This document shows positions 47,201-62,200 of a DNA stretch of 64,000 nt, one piece after another. The notes below the pieces were generated by a model. That model ran no database searches. It had not been told where the DNA came from and saw only the letters and a program-made list of their open reading frames with translations. Positions within the stretch are counted from its first letter, which is position 1. Every line of letters begins with the position of its first letter. Made by a program: the position numbers and the translations under genes. This stretch comes from Tubiluchus corallicola (Eukaryota; Priapulida; Priapulimorpha; Priapulimorphida; Tubiluchidae): positions 254,001 to 318,000 of the forward strand of contig JAQGDQ010000170.1 of the NCBI GenBank assembly GCA_030141605.1, in the 5' to 3' direction.

Positions 47201-50200
47201 AAAATTATATTACTTTATAGTGATTTTATGCGTATATCACACTCACGTTGAAAGGATTTTTTGTTAGTTGTCATCTTAAATTTCCTTTAAATACTGTTCC
47301 GACCGCGCCATTACATTACATCATATATGCACAACGTAAATCAGGGGAAGAAAAGGAAGTATTAAACTATGTCCCAAAAAACTTTCCATGTAAAGTTATA
47401 TTACTTAGCATTTCACTTTCCTGTTTGAAAGATTTATGTAACTAGAAAAGAAAATTATTAATTATTTAAAAATGTTTTCACCAATTGGTAAAATGTCATT
47501 GACTCACCTCCAGGGTGCACCACTCACTAACCAAAAAATGTATTTTTAATCTTATTGACAAGATACAGTAATTAAAAATTTTATTTAGTAGTGACACGTG
47601 AGCTATGAATGCTCTGATTATTTTTCCAAACTTTACTCGGTGTTATCTAAACTTGTTTCAAATGACTTATCACCAAGATGGCTGCGTCTACGGTCATCGC
47701 GTGAATTTAAATTTACATGTTTTATACTGCATTACTGCCGATGAAAGCTCTGAATTCAAAAAGGCAGTACACTACGTAAGTGGTATAAAATTTCAATATG
47801 AATTTTTTAAGCTTGATGTAAGTGGAGCGTTTTTTGTGCTTTAAGTTCTTCCTGACTATAAACATTTGGGTGGATATTAATAGTCGGCAATTAGTTTCTT
47901 CTTATTAAACTAAAATTTATTGATAGGTATTTTGTTTAGTTAATAATTAGTATAATTAAGTGAAAATATCTAAAAATGATATCTAAAATAATAATTTATT
48001 CAAAAAACTTATTAAACTATTTATAATGACATTCACGGTAAACATATGTAACATACTTTGACCATTTGCACGTTACAGTAGATATATTATATGTAAGCTC
48101 AATGTTTATTCAATGAATTAAATTAAAAATGATACTTTTGAAAATTCAGAAATAGGACCGCTACCTTCAAAGGATGGTCACACATTCAAATTTCTGATTA
48201 AATTCAAGGCTTTGCTTGAACCAGATAGTAAAGAATATCTTTAGTAATAATATGACATGATCATGTGAACACATTCAAAACAGCTACCAAAAATTGTTTA
48301 ATTGTTCTGCGCTAATTTTACTTTTCATAACTGAATATCGATTCAAATCTAGTGGTGACAAACTACCCAGTGTTGTGACTTGAATGTAGAAACTTGTGTT
48401 AATAGCATTTTAATTTGAAGAATATAGCTCCTTTTTTAGTTATCTGCACATCAGCTAACACTCAGATAAGATTTATATTTATAGTTTACTTGCCAAAAGT
48501 ATAAAAAAAGGTTAAATTTGCAATATGGTAGCATGTTGTGAGAGTGATTTTTGGAACAGGTTTTGGAAAAATTTCTTTGAAATAAACCTTGTAAAATGGC
48601 AAATGTGAAGAAAACAGCTATTTTCAGTTTTTTTCAGTTTCATAAAATGCCACAAGACACATACCATATGGTGTGGTGGTAGCCATGTCTGGTTTGTTAA
48701 TGTCTCCAACACTCCAAACAATATATCGACCATCAGCATAAGAGCTAACAAACTTTTCACCATTACTAACCCACGACAATGACTCAAGTTCCTGAAAAAA
48801 ACAAGTGAATGAATAAATTTGCGAATTTGTAAAGTTTCATAAGAGTCACATTACTAAAGTAAAGATCATTTTTATCTTATGTCAATGCCATTCATTTTTT
48901 CTACATAATTTCAGCAGAAAGCTTAACAGATACTCGTTTGAATGTTAAAGATGTAAACATTTGTACTGAAAGCCACCAAATGAGTTCAAGTGGTTTTGTA
49001 CCTCATTATCAATCAGAATTTTTTGGAACATTTAAGATTTCAGGTACTTGCCTTCATACTTCTACAATCATAAATCCAATATTTTTTATTATGACAATAC
49101 CAATACAACAATACATATATACACAAAACATAACAACACATTACATAATATGAAAATTCAGTTGGTATTCAATTCAATATGAAAATATATTTTTTTATAT
49201 CTCATAAATCATTGCTGCCTTACATTTGAAAAACATGGCTTGTGAGACTATAATGCGAGTATAAATGGAGAAGCAGTAGTGGGGTAGGATGTGTGAAAAA
49301 GTGGAAATAAAAAGGAGACGATATGAAGTGTGCAGTTGAATGGAAATTAGTTGGGTTAGGTTGTAAAATGATGTGTATGGAAATGAATGTGAAATTGCTA
49401 TTCGGGAGATCATAAATTTACATTTGATACAAAAGGACGCTATGGGCCAGTCTGCCATGTAATGTATATGTATAGGATGGATTCCGTACATTCTCAAAGA
49501 TTAATAGAATCTAAAAAAAATTTTCTTTAGTCTTGGTATAAAAAAAACTTACTATTAGTTAGCACTTTGCTTCATATGACAGGACCAGCAATTGTTTCAA
49601 AACATTAGTCCAACACTCGTACTACTATATACTTGTTAAATCGCTAAATAGACATAGTTCACATCAAAATAGCAACATACAAAAGTATGTATGTTCAGAA
49701 AAAAAGGATCAATAAAAAACTAAACTGCATAGCATTATATTAGATTTAAATATTGTAGAGCACCTAAACAATGGTTAAAGCATTTTCAGAATAATGTTGA
49801 AATATTGTACATTAACAAACTCTGTGGATGTATGTACCTGGTTTAATGAAAAGTTTCCCATAGCCATTGACAGTTTATTGTCCCACAGCACAATTAATCC
49901 TCTCCTGTATCCAATCAATATCTGAAAAGCCAAAAAACTAAAGTCAAATATTTTATAAATATTGATTAGTAAAATACTGCAATGTCAGCAATATATTAGT
50001 GAAACCGAAACAGCAGCAAAACATCACACAAATGCAATTTCTTCAAAATGTTCATCAAACTTGGAATAAATATACAAATTCAAAAACCTGAACAAGAGAG
50101 ATATTAATACCCTGTCTGGATTAGTTGGATGCTGTGCTAGTCCTTCAACTGCACCCAGGTTGTGTTTGACCTCCTCACTGGAGTTTTGGGTAGCAACATC

Positions 50201-53200
50201 ATGATAAATTACATTCTCTGTCAGAGCAAACGATTTTGTGTCCAGAACATACACATTCCCAGTTTCTGTGCCAAGATACAAGGAATCGTGTGTTGAGGAG
50301 AGGCACATAGATGAGATCTTTTTCTCTTCGGGTGTTTCATCATCTGCTGCAGCTTCCTCGGTCTTCTCTTCAGTCTTTGCTGCTGCTTCTTCATCCTTCT
50401 TTTCCTTTCCTTCACCCTCTACTTTTTCTCCTTCGCCTTCTTTTGCTTCTTCTTTCTTTTCGGCCTCTTTTGCCTCTCTGCAGAAAATTAATGAAAAACT
50501 TAGTCTTTGCAACTAACTGGCACAAATTAGTCAACAAATAAATAAAGCTAAATAAAGCTAAATGCCTTAATCCTTCCAAACAGCATGGCTCGCTTTACAC
50601 CTCATTTCCGTTGTTGAATTGCAGCAGTATTATTGTTGTACTATTCTGCCTTTAGGCAGGGCAGGATTTTAAACTACATAATTGGTTCAATACAACCAAA
50701 TCTCAAAAAGCTTTTATGGCCATTTACAATAGTTTGAGTTGGCAATGTAGTTGTGGGTGTATTAGGATAAATTTCTTTGCAATCAATCATCTGTAGCACC
50801 TACTGCTTTTTTTCAAATGAGACACAAATTTACAAGAAGTACCTTAGTAGTAAAAATGTAATTATCCCTGATTATACAGCAACAGAAGTATTAGGAATTA
50901 CTTTTAATCGTAATCTTAAAAAATTGATTCAAATAGAACTTAGCAGAATTATAATTATAGTACAATTATTAGTAAAATATAAAATAAGTTAATCTTAACA
51001 TTAGTTTAGATGCTAGCACAAGGAAACCTGTCTGTAGTACGCATGTAAGACATATGCAATCTTGAGAGAACGTGGCAACTTCCACAAAGGATAACATAAT
51101 TTTATTTTTTTCGAGTAAATTGAAACATAAAGATCAGATGCAGTTAATCAGGGAATGATGTAATTTTTGTCTAATGTATATTATATATTTTACTATTGTA
51201 CGTTGCGTATGTCAACGTATACTGAATTATTGCTTTTAGTTTCATGCACTAGTAGTTTTTAGTTTTGCACCGGAAACATTTGCCTTTAGCAGGTAATATG
51301 TGCAAAACACATATACAATGAGTTAAAGAACATGAAGGAAGAAACTTTATACGATAGGAATCTAAAACAGGAAAACTGAATCTAAGCGGAATAATGTATC
51401 GATTAAAAAAATGAATAAAATAAAAACTACAAAACTGTAACAAGTTTGGTGGACAAAACTACAATTTCATTATTAGACTAAATCCATTTTCAACTAAATC
51501 CTTTGTAATGAACAACTTTTAATGGATGATTCAAAGACTTAAAAACACTTCTTTACCATATAATCAACTTCGCTATCTAAAGTGTGTTTGCCATACAAAT
51601 TACTTCTGATAATCAACCAGCAATTATAACAGCAAATACAAGAAACTCATTCTTACAAAGAAAAGCGCTAAAGCTAAAAAGGTGAATTTTTTCGCAGTTG
51701 GAAAAGATATGGCTCTTAAAGAAACATTTAAATTACATTATAGACGTGCAACTGGCTGCAAATCATGCATTCAGTCACAAAAGCTTTACTGCTGTGTGCA
51801 TTTTGCCAGGAGCTAGATTAAACGCCCGAAATCAACTGACTGGCAATTATAGCAGACAGTCAGGAAACAAAGACCAGAGCAAGATACCAAGAGAAACTAA
51901 TTGCAAATGGCTTAGGGTAAATCTCACTTCGCAAATTGATTTTCCAAGACCGTCAGAGAGCGCCATCAAATCGACTTTTAAAAGGCCATTATGAATCAGT
52001 GAAAGAAATGCGCAAGGAGGAAGCGTTCAAAGCTGTTGATAAGAAACTAGTCATTGGCATCATGCAGTAAGCTTACTAGAACAAGCAGTAAGCTTACTAA
52101 TACATGCAAACACTTTTTTTACAAAAAGAAATATTTTGAAATAAAATCTGGGATCTTGTCTACTTTAGAGGAACCTGCAGTCCTGTACGTTTGTAGATCT
52201 TGGATATTTCGACTTATAATTTATACTATATTAACAATAAAGTTAAATAGCGAAAATATAAGATTGAAAAGATAAATCGTGCATGCACTGAATCTCCACT
52301 TTTAGTGACATCAGGTAAGCTCTTTAACAAAAAAAAACAGATGGTCAACTATTGACCTATATAAATAAAATAATCAAGCAAATACGATTTTATATTTGAA
52401 GGATGGTGCATCATGTGGGTAGTAAACATAGACAGGAAAGCTTGACGTCAAGCTTAAGACGGGCTCTTTGATGATCGGTGGTTCTCGGCCTCATCCAGTA
52501 TAACAAAAAAACTTAATACAGATTCTATAGTTCTAATTTACAACACTTTTGTCATACTAACTGTAAACCCAGCGGCTTTGTAACACCAATTTGTTGACAA
52601 TCTGCCGATGTACAAAGAATGATGTCAACAACATTTTCTAGTTTCTAAAATAACCAAACTGCAAATTCATTAGAATTTCTTGCTCGCACATTGACAGTGT
52701 ATATATAAGACGAACTGTATATTATTAAAGCTCAGTCAGCAACAAATATTTTACGATTATGAATATTTTATGACTGCGCGCTAATGAGCTTCCAAAATTC
52801 CGACATGTATTCCTGGTATAAAAAAGAAGCCTCATCGAGATAAACAAATAAATAGCAAATTATCACGCGATGTACAGCACAAACCTGCTACAACGTCAAT
52901 TTCACATTCATAACTTTACACAAATCTAACCTGAAGTATTGTACATGTAACTGAAAAACACTTTTTAAAATTTTATTTCTTGCAGTGATAATCATGGTAA
53001 TTTTCATAAATAAATTCAGAAAAAAATTAAAAAACATAAAAAACAAACCTATAAAAGGCTATTGTAGCCAGCAAAAGCAAACATAAATTCAATCTCACAT
53101 TATAAAAAAAATTAAAATTTCGATCCAGCTGAACGTTGGTACGTGATACTACAGTTGTGGTATTCGGGACAGGTTTGGGACGCGAGATCGGGAGTTTTCA

Positions 53201-56200
53201 GGGTTCGGCATCAAGTCGGCGGGAGTGAAGTTCGGGATTTAGTTAGGAGTAAGGACTGATAAGCAAAGATTTTCAATTTTAATTAACTAAGATTCGAAGA
53301 TACGCAAGAACGATAAAAAACTAAAATCGTGAATCACGGATAATATGGTTTATAGCATTTTTCAAATTACTGCAGACGCAGCGTTAAAATAACTTGCCTT
53401 TGATAACCAATCATCTAGTTAGTTAATAAATTGTGAAAGCAGCCACGTAATGTCATATTGATCATTAGCTTACTCATGCGTGAAGAATTCGTGATTCACT
53501 CAGACTGATTCCGGGAATTAAAACGCGAATAATGTAATCGAGTTATGGAGTAGATTACAGATTTACTGAAAACAGAATAGCTTTAATTACGGAATATGGA
53601 CTTGAAAATTTTAAAGTAAAATAAAACATTCTGTGTGGATAATAATGTGCAGTATAGATTCTACAACAAAACTAGATGCCATATTTAATAAAACTGCATC
53701 CGTTTTGTGTGCGCGGGCGCAGTGGTGTAATGGCTACAACCAGTAGATTCCAGGGAATGCTGGTATCTATGCAGCACAAGTTCGTCCTGATCCAAAGATT
53801 TACGAGGCGTTCAGTTGACACTGTAGTGAAGATTTGAAGCTAATGACTAGTTGTGACTAGAAGCCAATCAGTCCTATTTCTTAAAACTGAAAAAAGAGGT
53901 TCTTCAAAAGGACAATGGCAGAATTACCAAAAGAGGAAACCAAAAATCAAAGAGCAATAACATTGAAGAAAAGTGGCAAAGGTGCAACACACCATGCGGA
54001 CAGTAGTCCCTAGGGACCCTAACACAGGCATGTACAGTATTCAAAGCTTCGTGATAAGCGCCTTAAATTCGTAACATTTGTACACAATGACGCTTAGGTG
54101 AATGAAAATACTTCATATACAAATGGCGCTCCTGAAAAATTTAATGACCAAATTACTTCGAGAACTTGCTTTCTGGATAGCCTGTCAGAAACGGTAGCAT
54201 AAGAGAGTAACTACTTCGTTTAAATCAAGTTCCCATTTATTTAAATGTAGCGGGCAATGCCAACGGCTAAGCTAACCAGTAACTGATTAATTTACAGCTG
54301 GTTCATTGACATTTATTAGGAAATCATTTAAAGGAGACGAATGACATACGAAGGTCGGCTGCGACAGAAGAGTTAATCAAAACGCTCTGACAAAATCAAC
54401 TCCCAGGAGTCAAAGCGAAACGAAGCCAACGTTAAGCCGACGGGCTTCTGCAGCGCAAACTTCAGAAATCACTGGTGGTGATTTGATCTGTCATCCACGC
54501 GCATGCGCACTCGGCGAGGGGTTTTATCGTCTGAGATTTACGAGGAAGTTCGTTCCCTTTCTCTCTCTCTCTCTCTAGCTCGATCAATAAGTATGACGCC
54601 AGCAATCTGATTCTCCTAGGCAGAAATAGGCAGGTACGATTATTGTATAGCTAGGAAACACACCTGCAGTAGCTTAGTGAAAATAGATGTACAGCTCGGT
54701 AATGATGACACGCAATGGCGATGTGAACGTGTTTTAGAAATAATCAACGCCCTTCCGGCGCAATGAGTGCAAAATAAAGAGCAATAAACGCTGCTGTTTA
54801 TTGTAAGATAACAATGGCAACTTGAGTTGGACGTGTGCCAGATCGGCAAGATCCAACCTTGTATTCCCGTGTTTTAATGCAATTGTAATTTGTGTCGAGA
54901 AGGAAAGATGCACTGTAGTTTGCTGATAAATTATTAGCAAAGAACCAAGAAGAAACAAAATGACCGTATCTAACAAACTAACTACAAGTTTACTGGCTAT
55001 CATTGCATAACATTTAGCCACAAATTAAAACCTAGGCATCGACCATTACTGCAAAATTGCAAGGTTCAACAAATTACGCCGGTATAAAATGATTGAACAA
55101 ATATTTATTAAAGCGTCATACGATAGCGCAGTAAAGCACTTCAGTTCTGCCAACGTAATATAACAAGAGCACATGCTTCATAAAACACATGCCGCCACAC
55201 ATCAACACTCTTCTGCCCTTTAGACTAATTAATTTTAGGATGATGAATTTATCATCTTTAAATTACGTGCAGAAAACACTTAAAGATCCATACAGAAATG
55301 GCCTGAGATTTTCTACTAAATTTTTCTACGATTAAGTGAAGTTTATGAATTTAAATAAAGAATACCTTCGGTACAGTGCACGCAAATGATACTACAGTTG
55401 AATTAAAATTAAGCAGAAAAAACATGAATTAGATTAATGAATCATTTGCAGTTAAGGGCATATTAAAAGAACTGGAAGGATAAAATGAAAAAGTAATCAA
55501 CATTTGGGTATACCAGGCATATTAAGGGAATAATCGACTGCTGCGGCTAAATTGCAACTAAGGCTGCACCTTACTCAGAAGGCGAGCAGAGAACTGCACC
55601 AACTAGTCTGGAATGCCGAAATTTTGAGCTACTCACTTATCGAGTATTTTCTGCACAACTACCTGGTTATGTTGCCTAGAATGCCATTTATTGTTGCTAT
55701 GGAATTCACTTCTATGTATATTATTTAGAATGCCAGAGAATCCATTTTATCGTAAAAATTTAGAATTTGAAGTTACAATATTGTAACGTGACAACATAAA
55801 AACGGACTAAAAACTTATTACACCATTGAGCAACAACGAGAATGAGATCACCATCATGGCAAAACAGATATGTTTATAACATTACGATGCGAGTAAACAC
55901 AAAAATATGAAACAAATAAATTAAACTATAATAAATTATGAGGTAAAGAAACTCATAAAACTTTATTGACAACACTTAAGAGATAAAACACTGTTTGCTC
56001 AGCAGTGGTTATGTAAAATTTGAATTGAATAAAAATTAAACAATAAACATTTAACATCTACTTTTGTTATTACAGGTAATGATAAAGTTATTGTATGAAT
56101 TGTTTACCTGCAAAAAGAATTCTGTATTTAAAGGAATGTTAGTTTTTCAGGATTCAGTGTTTGCTTGCTAGTTGATGTTTGACCATAAATGCTTTTTTAT

Positions 56201-59200
56201 AAAAATTAAAAATTATACATTACCCTTCCTTTGTTTCAGTTTCTTCTTTCTTTTCCTCCTTTTTCTCGTCAATACGACATGTATTCACAACTTCCAAGAC
56301 TGATTTCCCGGCAACAAGATTCCACTCCCAGAGCTGCAATGTGTTGTCTTCCAGGAGGGAAATCAAACGGCCCTAAAGAACGTACGTGCTGTATATACAA
56401 TTTATGTTGTCATACTTACCTTATCGAATTAAATGCAAATACATTTACCCTTCTAATGAACGTTACGGCTGAATGTTTAAAAAATGAACTCAAGGCACTC
56501 TACCTTTACTTGATGATTCTAAAATTCAGCTAATTCACATAAACAAAATTCCAATCTCTTAGCACCAAACACTCAGCAAGACTGACATACAGTACATTAC
56601 TTAAATTTATTCAATAAAAAAGAAAGTTTTTGTCATGCTGCAGATCAGATCCAAGATGGAACATCAAGTCCCACCATTATTAGTTATTACAAATGTCTTG
56701 CTTGACACCAATTTACTCAAACACATAATAAAATCCAATCAGATAATATTTTTATACTCAACTATATATGGAATTGAAAATGGAATTTAATTTTGTACAT
56801 TTTACACAACTGAGTGCTGTCGCCATGTGAACTGCAAAAACAGTGAAATTAAAACTAAAACAACATAAAACATGTGGCGTTAGTCTAAACATATTTTGTA
56901 AGAGAAGGCACTGAAACAATCTAGCAGACAGATTGCTGAGTTGCGTACTGGACTAAGCAACTAGATTTTTCACTAAATAAACTTTCAGCTACCTACATAT
57001 GTGAAATAAGCAGACGTACCTGGTTTGGTAAGAAAAGCAGTTTAGTGACACAGACAGACGACTCGCTCTGACCGTAAAATTCTACACCAGGAGCTCCATA
57101 TCTGTTATAATGTTAATCAAGGAACTAAACAGTCTTAAACATTCCTAGAAGGTTCTGAAATATTGACAATTACAAAATTATATGTCTATGACAAAGGTAG
57201 TAAATCTTCTACTTGTGTCCCCACTGAACAAAAAAGAATTAGTCTAACACACTGCTGAAAATTTTAATACAGGGTGTTCCAAAAGAAACAATGCAATAGA
57301 AATGTGCTGAAATGGTGAAATAAGCTGAAATGATTAAATCACAAAGAAATGAAGTTGAACATGAAGTCATTCAAAGAGATTAGACTATAATAACTGCTGC
57401 AAGTGCATCCATAATTTGATGATATATCCATATTTATAGGACTTTGCACAATGTTACAATGGACGCTTAAATAGCATTTGTCTGTGCACTGTTTCTTTTG
57501 GAGCACGGTTCTATATAATGTCCTAACCTATTATTGTTGGGATATTCATTATTTCTAGTTTGTTTCTACATAAACAAGTCACTTCAAGGAATGTTCGAGT
57601 ACATTACTGATAGCCACTGATCATTTGTGGGTAAATCTAAAGGTACTTCAGTGTTATATTACAATGAAATTTGAAAGAAAAAACTAATGTTAATGCTTAC
57701 TTTATAATATTGTAGACTTGTAGTAGGTATAGTCAGAGAACATATAATAGGCTATCCACTACACAGGAGAAGGAACAATATACATGAAAAGCGTCCCAAG
57801 CCCTGATTGTGCTGTGCCGCTTGGTCATTTGGGGGAGCATGGTAGGAATGTCGTAATTCGTAAATAAACAAGACCAAGAACAATGCCTGTAGTGCATGTT
57901 TCTAAAAAAATTAACCTTTTTATGTGTTGTAGTCCACATAAAATTTATGCGCCACCTAACATATGAAGTGTTTGTTAACCGCCATTTAATTTATAAATTA
58001 TTTTAAGTAGTAAAAATGATTATTTTAAATATTAATGGATTTTATAAATAAATATTTTGTGCATTAATGTGTTTGTATCTGTAACATACAGGCATCAAAA
58101 TGTCTGTATGTTACTCACTACCCCAGGTACAGTATCTACCCTGCAAGTTTCCTGACTCTAGTACTCTGCGTTTGCGAGTTAAAATGAATTAAATGTGGCA
58201 AACTGGATGCATAATGAGATGATGAAAAATCAGTTCTCCTACGGTATGGGTTTTCCTAGATCCATGATGCTAGTGCTCACGGATCAAAAGCAACTGCATA
58301 AATTACATTTTATAAGTGCAAAGATTTCTGTTGAGTGACCGTACGCAAGTTTCATAGTGTAATTGGGTATAACTGGCCTAATATAACGTCCTAATTTAAA
58401 GCTCGGTACTGTAAGACATGAATGATGAAAATGGTATGACGATTTTCTCTTATAATCACTGCATCAGTATTTATTTCTAGAGCTTCTACATACTGGAAAA
58501 GTATTTGTGATAATTTTTATCGCAGGTTTAAATGGCTAAAAGTACCTTTTTAAATGTTACGTCATACGTGTGTAAACCTAGCTACCTATAGTGGCTGCAG
58601 GGCGGCGCCACACTATGCGCAGGACACGTTTTTGTGTATACTCTTCCATCTCGATTAAGCGTAGCAGAAAATAAAATCTCTGGTATAGTGCAAGCAGATG
58701 GCATAAATTATATATTTTAATTTGATAATATTAAAATAAGAGTTCACTTTCTAAAAAAATATAAAGAAGTTTAAGAAACAACACTAGCACAGTTATTTAT
58801 GTTCGATTGATTGATTCTTCAGCTTATTACTGTGGCCTGTGCTAGTGAAAAAAGTGACTGATGTTAAAATTGCTGTAGAAAATTAGTTTGAGTAGCAACC
58901 ATTTTCCTAGCGCGGATTACACAAATGCCTCAAGTAGCGTGTGTCAGAATCATGTGTACACAAAGATTATGAATAACTGACATGGACGCCAAAATAATAT
59001 ATTACCGAAAAGTGCAAAGCATTGAACAGAACACATGGAAACGTAAATATTGTGCGAGTGTCGCGAGATCGATTTAAACGCGCGGGCTTTTCAGCGAATG
59101 TTGAGCGTTTTTAACATTTGGCTACACAGAGAAGTTCATTATCATACAGCTGTATTGGTGAAAAAGATTATGGGATACGCCGTAATTACAGACAATTTAA

Positions 59201-62200
59201 TTATAAGCCACTCTAAAGGACTGCTCAAAGCGACAAAGGGTAACTCAAACAGACATGAACGCCTGCCACGTTGGCCGTTGAAGTGGATGATGTGCGACAC
59301 AGCTAAACAACACTAGCGTTACGTGCCGAATTTAGTATTGGAGATGGGAACTGACGCAAAACAAAATGGGATTAACCATGCCTCAAATACAAAACTCACA
59401 TTTCGCAATGCTTAGAAATAAAACTTATAAAAGACTAAAAATTTAATGCTACTGTGACTTCATATGTTTTGCTCATCATACATATGACTTCATCAGCCAA
59501 TTATTTAAACAAGAGCAGCGCAATTTTGTCTTGCAAAGGTTTTATGTTTCGGTAGAATGACCAAAAACATCTACATTAGAAGGCTGGTATTAGAAAATTC
59601 TAATAGTTTTAAACGCCTTGCTATAAGCTGTACAGTGAAGCTACAGTAGAATAGAGTACAACTAGGTTAAAAAATCGATAACTACAATTAAATAGTACTA
59701 ACTAACTAAGCAAACTAACGTGCAAACTAAACAAGTTTGCCCAAAACCAATTTGAAATTCCACAACGAGAAATTAAAGTGCTGTTGAAGCTATAAAAATG
59801 TAATTGTCGTTGTTTTCTATTACTATATTATGCTGGAAAGAAGCGCCACACAATAATATCCACAGAAGCATTCACTCGCAACTTGCAATTTAACCAGTTT
59901 ATCAAGTAGTTACGTCCGGCATTAAAAACATGCAAGCCGGCCGTCTACAACAATCCATTACTTCTCTGAACTGAAGCACTTCTCGAGTTCAGTAGCCTTG
60001 GTCAATCAATAGTCTGGGCCTCTCTCTCCCTCTCTGGAGAAACGTTGTCTATTGTAGGTTGGTTATTGTTGGCTATACCTGTATTTGCTCAGGTACATTG
60101 TTATTGGACCAAGTCCAAGGTTCCTAACAATTTCTAATGCTGAATTAACATTACGTGCACTGTTTAGAATATAAACTTTGGCAAACCTTGTACTAAGCGA
60201 GTAAAGTTGGTTTATTTATAGTAAACAGCTTTAATGGGCATTTGCCTTTCAAATTCAAAATACGTTAAACGTTGGAAAGAGTGAGGAGCAGCAGGTAAAT
60301 GGAAAATAAACTACTAAGACTCACTCACAAAGCATGACGCGGGATCTGAAGCGTTTATGCCTTGCTATCCAGTTGAGGAACTATTCTTTCTTATGAAAAG
60401 TAAAGAAACACAAGAAAGTTAGGAGGCTGTGAAATTCTGGATCGGTCGCATGCTTGCATGACATCAAATGATCAAAAAAGGGTACAGCACAGTAACCAAA
60501 ATGAACAGTATAAACTAACATGACCACAATGACAAAGGCTGTATTGTGTTTAATTCTTATTAATATCGTGCACGAAAACATATAGAATTAGAAACAATAA
60601 CACAAGACTGCCTCATTAAACTGTCACTTACAAATGATTTTTTTTGTTTTTAATTAATTTCTAATTTATTTCGCAGGCAAATCCCAAGCATATGAATTAA
60701 TCAGACAAATGTGAGTATATAAAAAACTCATGCTTAATCAGAGAAACGTAATATGTAAAACAACTAACTTGACCAACTGGCAAAGCAAACTGGAATGTGC
60801 TTAAAATGAATTACTTTTTTATGCTACTGTACCATATACTTTCTAGACAACTGTTATAAATTTGCACATTGCTGAATTGTAATTATATATGTTTGAGTGA
60901 ATCAACTAAAGTTGCTAGAATAAAGTGAATTACTTGAATGGGTATCGTGGTGTGGCATAGTGATATCAGCGGCTCTGAATCTTGTTCATAGGTCGGCAGA
61001 CCCAGCAACGCTGTGTGCCATGATAACAGCAAGGAACTAAATCCTCCTACAGATCACTGCCTGTCATCCATACAGTAGTAGAAAACAGTAGTAGTTTCTA
61101 AACATGTAGCTATTGCACCTACGTGATGCCAACTAGATGTGTGTCACTTTCTCAAACTTAATTGCTAGCAGTCCCGTAGCATACTAAATTGACAAGATGA
61201 ATTTAGGACCTTTTTATGGTTTTAAAGTTTGCAAAAGCAGACCAAGACGTGATAATGAATTTCAGGATTAAAGTGTAAAAACTAGAGGTACAGAATGTTT
61301 GCGTTACTATTCCCACAATAAGGCAAAATCCATTATTACGATAACAGTGTTAACCCTATTCTATGAAGCCAAACTCCCTGGCCAGCTCGCCAACGCCCTT
61401 CAGTCCTCTGCCATGCATGCGAATACCATCATTCGACCACTAGAACTTTTACCGAGAATTTATGGAGAAAGGTATCGGTTTTATGTCACGGGAAGAAAAA
61501 GCACTAGCAGCAGGCTGCCTAATTTATATCGACAGACAGGCCCTAAAACTGCTGCAGAAGAAAACACGGCAATCAATACGTTATACCGAGAAACCCTGGA
61601 TGACTTGCAGCGAGCACCGTACTGTCTGGATACTGATACAGCAGACTCGTGTACTAGAATGATATATTCTGAGAAGCCACCCATTTTATTAGTTAGAAAA
61701 TATTAGAGCACGCGAAGAGTTGAGCCAGACGAAAACTATGACACGCAAAGCAGTTGATGTTGCATATGAAAAAGCACTTTAAAACAGATTATAAATAGCC
61801 TTTCCGAAAATTTTACGAAACCACGACATTTAATCTATTACATGTAATTAGAATTAAAGAGGTTGAAGCGATCAATGGAACTGGCTTTACAGTACTTAGC
61901 TGAAATGGAGCAAGCAGTGCATTTACATTTTGGACATGGAGGTAAAGACAAGACGGGCGGTTACTCAAGAGACCCTCGCCTAATGTCAAATAGTTTCACT
62001 ATCGCACCTCTTACACCGTCAGCCCCTAATTGCAAAAGTTAGGAATGTGAAAGCTATATCAGAAATATAGGTCACAGTCTTCGCCGGAAGCTAGATAGTG
62101 CCGTGAGCACTAATCTTTTACCGGTCCCACATATCGACTCTACCACTATGTATCAATTAATATCGCAATTCCTCAACTGATGTGTTCACTCAGTAGTTAT

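Larger units (their letters stand above)
50478..56223 (-). other. Lgl intron 4
   Basis: A 5.7-kb intron. It holds an inverted copy of the TCCCGAAC repeat (53161-53245), a tRNA-like SINE head (53711-53800), a CpG-dense patch with an NRF-1-type palindrome (54340-54560) and a (CT)n tract (about 54558-54576). No gene recognised. Confidence 0.5.

Noticed and set aside
53711-53800. Functional tRNA gene
   Set aside because: A and B boxes are present but no acceptor or anticodon stems pair convincingly.
61299-61706. 135-codon plus-strand frame inside Lgl intron 2
   Set aside because: No domain recognised, a second unrelated frame overlaps it, and no supporting splice or regulatory signals; left as unexplained open frame.
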